Of a stretch of 20,483 nt of DNA, positions 7,714 through 15,492 are shown one piece after another; position 1 is the stretch's first letter; each line of letters opens with the position of its first letter. This stretch comes from Clostridiales bacterium (lineage in GTDB: Bacteria > Bacillota > Clostridia > Lachnospirales > Lachnospiraceae). A program made the position numbers and the translations under genes. The notes beneath the pieces are model-generated. The model had not been told where the DNA came from, searched no databases, and was given only the letters and a program-made list of their open reading frames with translations. The DNA is taken from the NCBI GenBank assembly GCA_019423835.1, contig JAHZAR010000001.1:40614-61096 (forward strand), read 5' to 3'.

Positions 7714-8439
7714 CTACAGCTCAGCCCTATCCAGGTAATCCTGAAGCAGCTTTTTTGAATAGTTTGCCACAAGCTCCGGAGGAAAGTCTGTTTCCTGAAG
7801 CAGCTCAAAGGCAAAGCGCTGATTTCCTGCATCTGCGGCACAGTGGGCATCGCTGTTTACGATAACGGGAGTGCTGTAACGGCGGCAGAGCTCCAGCATG
7901 GTGAGGTAGTTTTCACGGGCTCCCGGACGCGGTGAGCCCGGTTTCAAGGAGCTGTTGTTGACTTCAAGGAGAACATGGTTCTCTCTGGCTGCGCGGACGA
8001 CAGCCTCGTAGTCAAGGGGGATGGCAGAGCTGTCCGGGTGGCCGATGATCTGAACAAAGGGATTTCTCATGGCCCCGATAGTGGCAGCAGTGTTCTCCTC
8101 TCTGGTTCCGATGGGAAAGCAGAGATCGTGGATGCTGGCAATGCCGTAGTCCAGGCGCTTTAAAAGCCGGGGAGCCAGATCCACAGTGCCCCGAAAGTCA
8201 ATAATGTTCAGCTCGCAGCCCATGAGGAGGCGGACGCCGAACAGCTCTCTGGGAATCACGGAAAAGTTGCAGAAGTACATTTCACTGCAGGTGCCGGGCA
8301 TGGCCGGGGCGTGGTCGGAGGAGCCGAAAACAGACAGGCCTGCCTCTGCACCGGCCCGGGCCATCTCATAAAGGGTGTTGTAGGCGTGGCCGCTGGCAAG
8401 CGTGTGTGTGTGGAGATCTGAAAGGTTTTTCATGTTCAT
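7714..8439 (-). CDS. PHP-domain metal-dependent phosphatase (YcdX-like)
   Basis: This 241-residue protein is a full-length single PHP domain. The metal-binding motifs appear in order: DLHTHT (His10, His12), His18, SSDHAP (Asp42, His43), GCELNI, ASIHD, IIGHPD and NSDAHC. These hold the trinuclear metal site that hydrolyses phosphoesters in YcdX-type phosphatases and histidinol-phosphatase relatives. The physiological substrate cannot be read from the sequence. The start at 8439 has GGAGG seven bases upstream on the - strand; the internal ATG at 8433 is further from it. The gene converges on the 2-hydroxyacid dehydrogenase gene and diverges from the S1-domain gene, so it is its own transcription unit. 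Confidence 0.88.
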   Translation of the reverse strand: MNMKNLSDLHTHTLASGHAYNTLYEMARAGAEAGLSVFGSSDHAPAMPGTCSEMYFCNFSVIPRELFGVRLLMGCELNIIDFRGTVDLAPRLLKRLDYGIASIHDLCFPIGTREENTAATIGAMRNPFVQIIGHPDSSAIPLDYEAVVRAARENHVLLEVNNSSLKPGSPRPGARENYLTMLELCRRYSTPVIVNSDAHCAADAGNQRFAFELLQETDFPPELVANYSKKLLQDYLDRAEL

Positions 8440-8586
8440 GGATATGCCTCCTGAAATTAGCGTTGAAGGGACGAAAAAACAGTCCGATGAAAAAAGAATA
8501 GCATATTTTTCAGAAGAAAACTATAGAAATATCAGATAGGATATGGTTAAATATAGTATAGAATTTTTGTGCAGGAGGAGAAGTTT

Positions 8587-9525
8587 ATGTCAGAAGAAAG
8601 ATTGACGGAAGAAAAATTAAATGAAAATATGGAGAATGCAGAGACAATGGCTGATTACGAGAAAGAGCTGGAGGCCTCCTTTAAAAAGGTGAAGGAGGGC
8701 GATATTCTGACGGGAACCGTGATCGGAGTGACGGACAGCCAGGTTGTCGTAGATCTCAGGTATTATGCGGAGGGAATGATCCGCCGGGAGGATATTACAG
8801 ACGATCCGAACTACAACTTGAAGGAAGAAATCCATGTGGGGGATGAAATTTCCGGTACGGTGATTAAGACAGATGACGGAGAGGGAAATATTCTGCTCTC
8901 CAGAAAGAGTGCAAATGACACCCTGGTCTGGGAGAAGTTTGAGCGGATGATGGAAGAGCGCACGGTTGTCCCTGTCAGGGTGGCAGAGGTGGTAAACGGA
9001 GGAGTTACCGCTTACCTGGATGGAGTCAGAGGCTTTATACCAGCGTCCAAGCTGGCTGCCTCCTATGTGGAGAATCTGGACGAGTGGGTAGGAAAGACGG
9101 TGGAGGTCACTGTCATCACCGTGGAGAAGGACAGAAAGAAGCTGGTTCTGTCCGGCCGCGAGGTTGCCAGGGAGAAGGAAAGAGAGGAAAAGAGAAAAAA
9201 GATTGAAAAATGCGAGGTTGGAGCTGTCATGGAGGGAACCGTGGATACTTTGAAGGATTACGGCGCCTTCGTGACTCTGGAGAACGGACTTTCCGGTCTC
9301 GTACATATTTCCCGCATCAGCAGTCAGAGAATCAAGCACCCCGGTGTTGTCTTAAAAGAGGGGCAGACTGTGAAGGTAAAGATCATCGGAATCAAGGATG
9401 GAAAGATCAGCCTGAGCATGAAGGATGCAGAGCCTGAGGAAACAGAGGAGGAGGTATTTGATTACCATGAGAACGGCCAGGCGACTACCGGCCTTGGCGC
9501 TCTGTTAAAGGGACTGAAATTTTAG
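8587..9525 (+). CDS. S1 RNA-binding domain protein (ribosomal protein S1-like)
   Basis: This 312-residue protein has three S1 OB-fold repeats at about residues 38-107, 126-197 and 211-282. The third is the most typical (GTVDTLKDYGAFVTLENGLSGLVHISR). The N-terminus is very acidic and a KR/E-rich helix links repeats two and three. It resembles the short S1/YpfD-like proteins of Firmicutes rather than the six-repeat enterobacterial S1, so a role in mRNA binding or translation is likely. ATG at 8587 has AGGAGGAG six bases upstream; the GTG at 8569 would place the ribosome site inside the gene. It is first in a run with the alarmone synthetase, dtd and aminopeptidase genes. The gap after it (9526-9676) shows no clear terminator or promoter. 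Confidence 0.85.
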   Translation: MSEERLTEEKLNENMENAETMADYEKELEASFKKVKEGDILTGTVIGVTDSQVVVDLRYYAEGMIRREDITDDPNYNLKEEIHVGDEISGTVIKTDDGEGNILLSRKSANDTLVWEKFERMMEERTVVPVRVAEVVNGGVTAYLDGVRGFIPASKLAASYVENLDEWVGKTVEVTVITVEKDRKKLVLSGREVAREKEREEKRKKIEKCEVGAVMEGTVDTLKDYGAFVTLENGLSGLVHISRISSQRIKHPGVVLKEGQTVKVKIIGIKDGKISLSMKDAEPEETEEEVFDYHENGQATTGLGALLKGLKF

Positions 9526-9676
9526 GGGGGATCACCGGGCCTCCATGTCCTCCCCGGCGGAGGAGGCGGCTGAGACACAGAGGAAACTCTGCGGAGCCAC
9601 GGAGGTGGACGGAAGGCAGAATGGAACCGGGAAATGGAGAGAAGAATGAGAAACTTCAGTGAAAGGGGGGCCGTTC

Positions 9677-10480
9677 ATGACCAATATTCCCAAGACATTT
9701 GACCAGATGGATCAGTGGAAGGCCGTTATGTTTTTGTATAACTCCGCGCTGAAGGAGATCAATACAAAGATAGAAATTCTGAACAATGAGTTTATCCATA
9801 TATATTCCTACACTCCGATTGAGCACATTAAATCGAGGCTGAAGACGCCGGAGAGCATTGTCAAGAAGCTGAAGCATGACGGTCGGGAGGTGACGATCGC
9901 CAACATGATCGACTATCTCAGCGACATTGCGGGGATCCGGATTATCTGTTCCTTCACCTCGGATATTTATCTGATTGCGGACATGATCGCGAAGCAGTCC
10001 GATGTGACGGTTCTGTATGTGAAGGACTATATTAAAAATCCGAAGCCAAACGGTTATAAGAGCTATCATATGGTGGTCACTATTCCCATTTACCTGAGCG
10101 AGGGGCCGGTGGACACGAAGGTGGAGATCCAGATCCGCACCGTTGCCATGGACTTCTGGGCCAGCCTGGAACACAAGATCTACTATAAGTTTGAGGGAAA
10201 TGCCCCGGACTTCCTGGAAAAAGAGCTGAAGGACTGCGCAGATATGGTGGATATGCTGGATGCGAAAATGTTTTCTCTCAATGAGGCGATCATGCAGCAC
10301 AGCGCTGAGGAAAGGCGAAAAGAGGCGGAGGCCGAGGAGCGCAGGCTCCGGGAGGAGATGGCAGCTCAGGAGGCCGAGGACAGGGAGAAAGAGGCTGGAA
10401 AAGAGGCCTGGGAGAGAGAAGAAGAGGAGAGAAGGGCCGGATCCGGGGCAGACTGGGCTTCGGACAGCAGAATCAAATAG
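9677..10480 (+). CDS. RelQ/YjbM-like small alarmone synthetase (GTP pyrophosphokinase)
   Basis: This 267-residue protein carries a RelA/SpoT synthetase domain and no HD hydrolase, TGS or ACT domains, which defines a small alarmone synthetase making (p)ppGpp from ATP and GTP or GDP. Visible motifs are RLKTPESIVKKLK (about 53-65), DIAGIRIIC (about 82-90), KNPKPNGYKSYH (about 120-131), and VEIQIRTVAMDFWASLEHK, which holds the catalytic glutamate segment. From about residue 208 to the end is a Glu/Arg-rich, probably helical tail, longer than in 211-residue B. subtilis YjbM. ATG at 9677 follows AAAGGGGGG at good spacing; the GTG at 9659 is rejected. dtd follows 19 bases later, so the two are co-transcribed. 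Confidence 0.88.
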   Translation: MTNIPKTFDQMDQWKAVMFLYNSALKEINTKIEILNNEFIHIYSYTPIEHIKSRLKTPESIVKKLKHDGREVTIANMIDYLSDIAGIRIICSFTSDIYLIADMIAKQSDVTVLYVKDYIKNPKPNGYKSYHMVVTIPIYLSEGPVDTKVEIQIRTVAMDFWASLEHKIYYKFEGNAPDFLEKELKDCADMVDMLDAKMFSLNEAIMQHSAEERRKEAEAEERRLREEMAAQEAEDREKEAGKEAWEREEEERRAGSGADWASDSRIK

Positions 10481-10499
10481 ACAGACGGAGAGGACAGAT

Positions 10500-10952
10500 A
10501 TGAAAATTGTACTTCAGAGAGTGTCACATGCCAGCGTGACAGTAGACGAAAAGGTGATTGGAGCTATCGGCCAGGGATTTCTGGTACTCCTTGGCGTTTC
10601 AGACACAGACACAAAGGAGATTGCCGACAAAATGGTGGATAAGCTGTGCAAACTGAGAATTTTCCAGGATGAGCAGGGAAAGACGAACCTTTCACTGGCA
10701 GACGTGGGGGGAGAGCTTCTGGTGGTGAGCCAGTTTACCCTCTATGCAGACTGCAGGAAGGGTAACCGGCCCAGCTTCATCAAGGCCGGGGCGCCGGAGC
10801 TTGCAAACCGCCTGTACGAGCATGTGGTAGAGCGCTGCAGAACCTATGTGGATAAGGTAGAGCACGGAGAGTTTGGAGCTGATATGAAGGTGGAACTCTT
10901 GAATGACGGGCCCTTCACTCTGGTTCTGGACAGTGAGGAGATTTTCAGATAG
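10500..10952 (+). CDS. dtd: D-aminoacyl-tRNA deacylase
   Basis: This 150-residue enzyme removes D-amino acids wrongly loaded on tRNA, a cytoplasmic proofreading step. It has the standard length and both family signatures: VVSQFTLYADCRKGNRPSF, with the SQxT active-site motif, and the C-terminal NDGPFT, the Gly-cisPro motif that enforces D-chirality. The N-terminal MKIVLQRVSHASVTVD is canonical. GGAGAGGA ends five bases before the ATG. The longer in-frame reading back to 10260 only overlaps the alarmone synthetase gene. It lies between that gene and the aminopeptidase gene, 19 and 43 bases away. Confidence 0.96.
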   Translation: MKIVLQRVSHASVTVDEKVIGAIGQGFLVLLGVSDTDTKEIADKMVDKLCKLRIFQDEQGKTNLSLADVGGELLVVSQFTLYADCRKGNRPSFIKAGAPELANRLYEHVVERCRTYVDKVEHGEFGADMKVELLNDGPFTLVLDSEEIFR

Positions 10953-10995
10953 AAAAACCATGCACGAAGAAAAATTGGAAAAGGAGAAAAGACAG

Positions 10996-12384
10996 ATGGC
11001 AGAAACAGCAAAAGAATTACAGAAGAGCCTGACCTGGGAGTTCCCGCATATTGCAAAGGAAGCGCCGGCTCAGACAGAGGAAGCGGCAGAATACTGCGAA
11101 GGCTACAAGGCATTTTTAAATAAGGCGAAGACAGAGAGAGAGTTTGTGGCAGAGGCTGTGAAAATTCTCAGTGAGAACGGTTATACACCCTATGAGATCG
11201 GGAAAAAGTATCAGGCAGGGGATAAGGTTTATCTGATAAACAGAAAAAAGGCTCTGATCATGACGACCTTCGGAGAGAAGCCATTAGAGGAAGGAATCAG
11301 GCTGAATATCGCCCATATTGACTCCCCAAGGCTTGATTTAAAGCCGAATCCACTGTTTGAGAAGACAGATATTGCCTATTTAAAGACACACTATTACGGG
11401 GGAATCCGCAAGTATCAGTGGGCTACCATTCCCCTTTCCATGCACGGCGTGGTGATCAGAAAGGACGGAGAGGCAGTCAGTATCTGCATCGGCGAGGAGG
11501 AGGGAGATCCCGTATTCTGCGTAACGGATCTTCTGCCGCATCTGGCTGCTGAGCAGAATGAGAGAAAATTAAAGGACGGGATCAAGGGGGAGGAGCTGAA
11601 TGTGATTATCGGCTCCGTGCCCTATGCAGATGAGGAGATCAAGGAGCCGGTGAAGCTGCTTGTCTTAAAGCTTCTGCATGACCGGTACGGCATGACAGAG
11701 AAGGATTTTATCCGTGCGGAAATCGAGCTCGTTCCGGCAGTCAAGGCAGTGGATGTGGGGCTGGACAGAAGCCTGGTGGGCGCCTACGGGCAGGATGACA
11801 AGGTATGCGGCTACACGGCTCTGACAGCGGAGATTGCCACAAAGCTGCCGACCTACACGACCGTGACAGTGCTGGCAGACAAGGAAGAGATTGGCTCTGT
11901 GGGAAATACAGGTCTTGACTCTGATTTCAGCCTTCACTATATCGAGTATCTGGCAGAGGCTGAGGGAGTAAATGTAAAGACAGTTCTCAGAAATTCCATC
12001 TGCCTGTCCTCCGATGTCAACGCTGCCTACGATCCGACCTTTGCAAGTGTGTATGAGGAGAGAAATTCCTGCTACATCAACAAGGGCTGTGTGCTGACCA
12101 AGTACACGGGTGCCAGAGGAAAATCTGGAAGCAATGATGCCAGCGCCGAGACCATGGCCAAAATTGTGGAGATTATGGACGCAGAGGGCGTTTACTGGCA
12201 GACAGGAGAGCTGGGAGCTGTGGACGTGGGAGGCGGCGGAACGGTTGCCTGCTATGTGGCTAAGATGAATGTAGACGTCGTGGATCTGGGCGTTCCGATT
12301 CTGGCTATGCATGCTCCGTTTGAGCTGGCCTCCAAGCTGGATATCTACAATACCTATAAGGCATTTAAGGCCTTCTACAAATAG
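10996..12384 (+). CDS. M18-family zinc aminopeptidase
   Basis: This 462-residue cytoplasmic peptidase has the dinuclear metal ligands and catalytic residues of M18 aminopeptidases (DNPEP/ApeA group): His107 in NIAHIDSPR, Asp267/268 in GAYGQDDKVCGY, Glu297-Glu298 in ADKEEIGSVG, Asp340 in LSSDVNAAYDP and His439 in LAMHAPFELASK. Family members release N-terminal, often acidic, residues from peptides. ATG at 10996 has AAGGAG nine bases upstream. The in-frame ATG at 10960 lacks a ribosome site, and the 10903 reading runs into dtd. It closes the S1-alarmone synthetase-dtd run and is followed by a strong hairpin. Confidence 0.92.
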   Translation: MAETAKELQKSLTWEFPHIAKEAPAQTEEAAEYCEGYKAFLNKAKTEREFVAEAVKILSENGYTPYEIGKKYQAGDKVYLINRKKALIMTTFGEKPLEEGIRLNIAHIDSPRLDLKPNPLFEKTDIAYLKTHYYGGIRKYQWATIPLSMHGVVIRKDGEAVSICIGEEEGDPVFCVTDLLPHLAAEQNERKLKDGIKGEELNVIIGSVPYADEEIKEPVKLLVLKLLHDRYGMTEKDFIRAEIELVPAVKAVDVGLDRSLVGAYGQDDKVCGYTALTAEIATKLPTYTTVTVLADKEEIGSVGNTGLDSDFSLHYIEYLAEAEGVNVKTVLRNSICLSSDVNAAYDPTFASVYEERNSCYINKGCVLTKYTGARGKSGSNDASAETMAKIVEIMDAEGVYWQTGELGAVDVGGGGTVACYVAKMNVDVVDLGVPILAMHAPFELASKLDIYNTYKAFKAFYK

Positions 12385-12401
12385 AGCAGGAGCACGGCAG
12401 G

Positions 12402-12457
12402 CAGGGCCGGTGCGTCAGACAGGCGGCTGAGAAGCCGTGTGCAGCGCACCGGCCCTG
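12402..12457 (+). terminator. GC-rich hairpin after the aminopeptidase gene
   Basis: CAGGGCCGGTGCG (12402-12414) pairs perfectly with CGCACCGGCCCTG (12445-12457), with an inner GGCT-GAGA-AGCC stem. No T-tract follows at once; TTTTTT comes only near 12492. It is probably the operon end, but it is not a textbook terminator. Confidence 0.5.
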
Positions 12458-12529
12458 ATGCCGTCCGGCCAGGCGGCTTCCGGGACATCATCTTTTTTCC
12501 TCAAAACTCTTTTTATTCAGAGGCTTTTG

Positions 12530-12538
12530 TGATATTAT
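12530..12538 (+). promoter_or_regulatory. Extended -10 promoter of the PPIase lipoprotein operon
   Basis: TG-A-TATTAT is an extended -10 element. A poor -35 (TTTTTA, 12510-12515) lies 17 bases upstream. Transcription would begin near 12545, giving a leader of about 45 bases. Confidence 0.5.
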
Positions 12539-12590
12539 ATTTTTTATACCTTCCGGTGAAGGCAGAATAAAAGAGTAAGAGGGACAGTAA

Positions 12591-13655
12591 ATGAGAAAAT
12601 TATTAACAGCAGGACTTGCAGGAATGGCAGCAGTGATGGTCATGACAGGCTGCGGTGCAAAGAATGAAACCGCTACAGCGTCAGACGCGAAGGCCGGCAT
12701 TGTTCTCGGAGAGTACAAGAATGTGCCGGTGACAGTTGTGAAACCCTCTGTTTCCGATGAAGAGCTGGATGCGAGAATTGAGACGGTTCTGGGCGGATAT
12801 GCCACCTGGGATGCCGTAGATCGGGCAGCAGAAGAAGGAGACAGGGTAAACATTGACTATAAGGGGCTGAAGGACGGCGTGGCCTTTGAGGGCGGCACGG
12901 CAGAAGGATACAACCTGGTACTGGGCTCCGGAAGCTTTATCGACGGCTTTGAGGACGGGCTGATCGGGGCAGCGGCAGGGGAGCAGAGGAATCTGAACCT
13001 GACCTTCCCGGAGGACTATAAGGCGGAGGATCTGGCAGGCCAGGATGTTGTGTTTGAGGTTACGGTAAACGAGGTGGCTGAGAAGCACACGCCGGAGCTG
13101 ACGGAAGCGTTTGTGGCGGAAAATTTCCCGGATCTCGGCACCGTGGAGGCCTATAAAGAGGATTTGAGACAGCAGATGCTGGACAGCAAGCAGCAGCAGA
13201 GTGACCAGCAGAGAAATGCAGACCTGCTCTCTGCAATTGTGGAGGATTCCGAGATCACATGTGCCACGGAAGAGGTGGATGAGATCTATGATCAGCAGAT
13301 CAACTATTATACCACCATGGCTTCTATCTACGGCCTGGGGCTTGCAGACTATGCGTCTGTGATGGGAATGGATGAGGATGCCTTCCGCACAGAGGTGAGA
13401 AATATTGCAGAGCTCACAGTAAAACAGAATATGGTTCTCGACGAGGTGGCGAAGAAGGAGGGGCTGAAGGTGGAGGATGCAGACCGCCAGGCTCTTGCCG
13501 AGGAATACAAGGACGTATATGAGAGCGTTGACGATATGATCGAGCAGGCCGGAGCGGAAAATGTGGACAGGGCCATTCTCTCTGAGAAGGCGCTGCAGGT
13601 GATTGTGGACAATGCAGATATTACAACGGTAGACGGAATTGACGTAGCAGAGTAG
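12591..13655 (+). CDS. Trigger-factor-like FKBP-type peptidyl-prolyl isomerase lipoprotein
   Basis: This 354-residue protein starts with a lipoprotein signal: MRKLL, a hydrophobic stretch, and lipobox VMTGC with Cys21 as the likely lipidated residue. A polar Thr/Ser/Ala linker follows. An FKBP-type domain of the trigger-factor kind spans about residues 80-165 (GDRVNIDYKGLKDG, then GSFIDGFEDGLIGAAAGE). The rest (about 170-345) is helical and resembles the trigger-factor C-terminal chaperone arms. The N-terminal ribosome-binding domain of true trigger factor is absent, replaced by the signal. It should therefore act on the outer face of the membrane as a foldase for exported proteins, the niche of PrsA in Bacillus. 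It heads an operon with xpt and a HAD phosphatase gene. Confidence 0.88.
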   Translation: MRKLLTAGLAGMAAVMVMTGCGAKNETATASDAKAGIVLGEYKNVPVTVVKPSVSDEELDARIETVLGGYATWDAVDRAAEEGDRVNIDYKGLKDGVAFEGGTAEGYNLVLGSGSFIDGFEDGLIGAAAGEQRNLNLTFPEDYKAEDLAGQDVVFEVTVNEVAEKHTPELTEAFVAENFPDLGTVEAYKEDLRQQMLDSKQQQSDQQRNADLLSAIVEDSEITCATEEVDEIYDQQINYYTTMASIYGLGLADYASVMGMDEDAFRTEVRNIAELTVKQNMVLDEVAKKEGLKVEDADRQALAEEYKDVYESVDDMIEQAGAENVDRAILSEKALQVIVDNADITTVDGIDVAE

Positions 13656-13692
13656 GAGAGGAATTACCAAAGACGACGGGAGGATTTAGGAA

Positions 13693-14289
13693 ATGCAGAT
13701 TTTATACGATAGAATCCGCAGAGATGGAGTGGTGCGAGCCGGAAATGTTCTGAAGGTTGACCGCTTCCTGAATCATCAGATGGATATTGAGCTGTTTAAG
13801 GAGATTGGGAAGGAGTTCAAGCGCCGCTTTGCCGATGCGCAGGTGAACAAAATCCTGACCATTGAGGCCTCCGGCATTGGAATTGCCTGCATTGTGGCAC
13901 AGTATTTCAATGTGCCGGTGGTTTTCGCCAAGAAGACAAAGACGAAAAATATTGCCGGGGACGTCTATACGACGAAGGTGGAGTCCTTTACCCATGGGAC
14001 AGTGTATGACATTATTGTGTCCAAGGAGTTTCTGGGAAAGGGAGATAAAGTGCTGGTCATCGATGACTTTTTGGCTAAGGGAAAGGCCCTTGACGGACTG
14101 ACCACTCTGATCCAGAACTCTGGTGCAGAGCTGGTGGGAGCCGGAATCGTGATTGAAAAGGGCTTCCAGTGCGGAGGAGATATTATCAGGAAGAAGGGGA
14201 TTCGTCTGGAATCTCTGGCCATTGTGGACAGCATGGATGAAAAGACGGGTGAAATTGTGTTTCGGGGCGAGGGAAAAAACGCAGAATAA
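13693..14289 (+). CDS. xpt: Xanthine phosphoribosyltransferase
   Basis: This 198-residue salvage enzyme converts xanthine plus PRPP to XMP and is near the 194 residues of B. subtilis Xpt. The N-terminus (LKVDRFLNHQMD) is typical. The PRPP loop is VLVIDDFLAKGKA, with acidic pair Asp124-Asp125, and the purine-side segment EASGIGIA is also present. GGGAGG (13678-13683) lies nine bases before the ATG. It follows the PPIase lipoprotein gene by 37 bases, so it is read from that promoter. No guanine riboswitch precedes it, unlike many Firmicute xpt genes. The HAD gene follows by 14 bases. Confidence 0.95.
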   Translation: MQILYDRIRRDGVVRAGNVLKVDRFLNHQMDIELFKEIGKEFKRRFADAQVNKILTIEASGIGIACIVAQYFNVPVVFAKKTKTKNIAGDVYTTKVESFTHGTVYDIIVSKEFLGKGDKVLVIDDFLAKGKALDGLTTLIQNSGAELVGAGIVIEKGFQCGGDIIRKKGIRLESLAIVDSMDEKTGEIVFRGEGKNAE

Positions 14290-14303
14290 AGGAAACACAG
14301 AGA

Positions 14304-15098
14304 ATGGGAAACAGAAAAGCACTCTTTTTTGACATTGACGGAACTCTGTTCAGCGAGACGAACAGAAATGTGCCTGAGAGCGCGTCCAGGGCACTTGAGA
14401 GAGCCAGGAGCAGGGGCCATCTGGTCTTTGTGAACACCGGGAGAACCTGGTGTGAGACGGGGCAGATACGGGAGCTTGTGGATGTGGACGGCTGGCTCTG
14501 CGGCTGCGGAACCTACATTGTGGCTGAAGGGTCCGTGATCTATGACAGAAGGATTCCTAGGGAGAGAGGCGAGGAGATCAAGGCAGCTGCGATCCGGTGG
14601 GGGCTGGACGGAGTTCTCGAGGGAGTGGAGGCCTGCTATATGCAGAAGGCACCTTCCCCGATGAAGAAAGTGGAGGACTGCAGAAAGGGCTTCATGGCTA
14701 TGGGAATTATTTCCGATTACACCTGGGAGGATACCTGCTATGACTTTTCAAAATTCTGTCTCATGACAGATGAGAACAGCCGGATGGATGAGATGAAAAA
14801 GGAGATCAGCCGGGATATGGAGATCATTGACCGGGGAGATGACTTTTTCGAGATTGTCCCCAAGGGTCATTCTAAGGCGACAGCCATTGAGATGATCTTA
14901 AGACGCTTTGGCCTTGAGAGGGAGGATGCCTGGGTATTCGGCGACAGCATGAATGATCTGCCCATGTTCCAGTATGCTCTCAACAAGGTTTTGATGGGAA
15001 AGCATGACAGAGGGCTGGAGCCCTATGCTACCTTTGTCACAAAGACCGTGGAGGAGGACGGGATTGCCTATGCCATGGAAACTCTGGGGCTGATCTAG
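14304..15098 (+). CDS. Cof-type HAD-IIB family phosphatase
   Basis: This 264-residue protein has all four HAD motifs: FFDIDGTLF (nucleophile Asp10, acid Asp12), VNTGRT, Lys191 in KGHSKATAI, and VFGDSMNDLPMF with Asp214 and Asn/Asp218 binding Mg2+. The large cap between motifs II and III (about residues 85-185) is type IIB, as in YidA and Cof proteins that dephosphorylate sugar phosphates, nucleotides or cofactors. The specific substrate cannot be predicted. It is the last gene of the PPIase-xpt operon and ends before a clear terminator. Its position beside xpt hints at nucleotide metabolism, but only weakly. Confidence 0.9.
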   Translation: MGNRKALFFDIDGTLFSETNRNVPESASRALERARSRGHLVFVNTGRTWCETGQIRELVDVDGWLCGCGTYIVAEGSVIYDRRIPRERGEEIKAAAIRWGLDGVLEGVEACYMQKAPSPMKKVEDCRKGFMAMGIISDYTWEDTCYDFSKFCLMTDENSRMDEMKKEISRDMEIIDRGDDFFEIVPKGHSKATAIEMILRRFGLEREDAWVFGDSMNDLPMFQYALNKVLMGKHDRGLEPYATFVTKTVEEDGIAYAMETLGLI

Positions 15099-15224
15099 CG
15101 GATGCGGGAGAGAACGGCGGCAGGGACAGCCGCTGCGGAAAACAAAAGCTGAGAGAAGCCGGGCAGATCCTGACATCTCTGTCAAAGACAGGGGTGTCTT
15201 AAAACAGTCAGTCAGAAAAGGAAG

Positions 15225-15275
15225 AAAAATACGTCTTGTATGAGAGATGAAGCTCTGTGGCAAGACGTATTTTTT
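15225..15275 (+). terminator. Bidirectional-type terminator after the HAD gene
   Basis: AAAAATACGTCTTG (15225-15238) pairs perfectly with CAAGACGTATTTTT (15261-15274), with AGAG/CTCT inside the loop. The T-run continues. The symmetrical A and T flanks would let it work in both directions. Confidence 0.85.
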
Positions 15276-15492
15276 GTCTGAAGAAGTTCCTCTGCTGCGG
15301 ATTCAGCAGAGGGCAGCCAGCAGCGGAGGAGGTCCGCCGCGCTCTGCCAGGATTTCACAGGAAATGCGCCGGAACGGCGGAATAAAGCCGGACTTCAGTT
15401 ACTTTCAGATTGGGTGGGTAAAAGTCAGCTAAAAAGTGATTGTTTATTACCTGTCCGGACAGACGGAGGAAACCGATTGGGAGGGAAAATAC

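Noticed and set aside
10260..10499. Long N-terminal extension of dtd
   Set aside because: It only overlaps the alarmone synthetase gene. The ATG at 10500 has a proper ribosome site and gives the family's standard length.
12681..13670. 329-codon open frame on the - strand opposite the PPIase lipoprotein gene
   Set aside because: Antisense shadow; composition is low in recognisable motifs and the sense gene is unambiguous.
15247..15432. 61-codon open frame after the HAD gene
   Set aside because: It begins inside the terminator hairpin, has no ribosome site and no recognisable motif.
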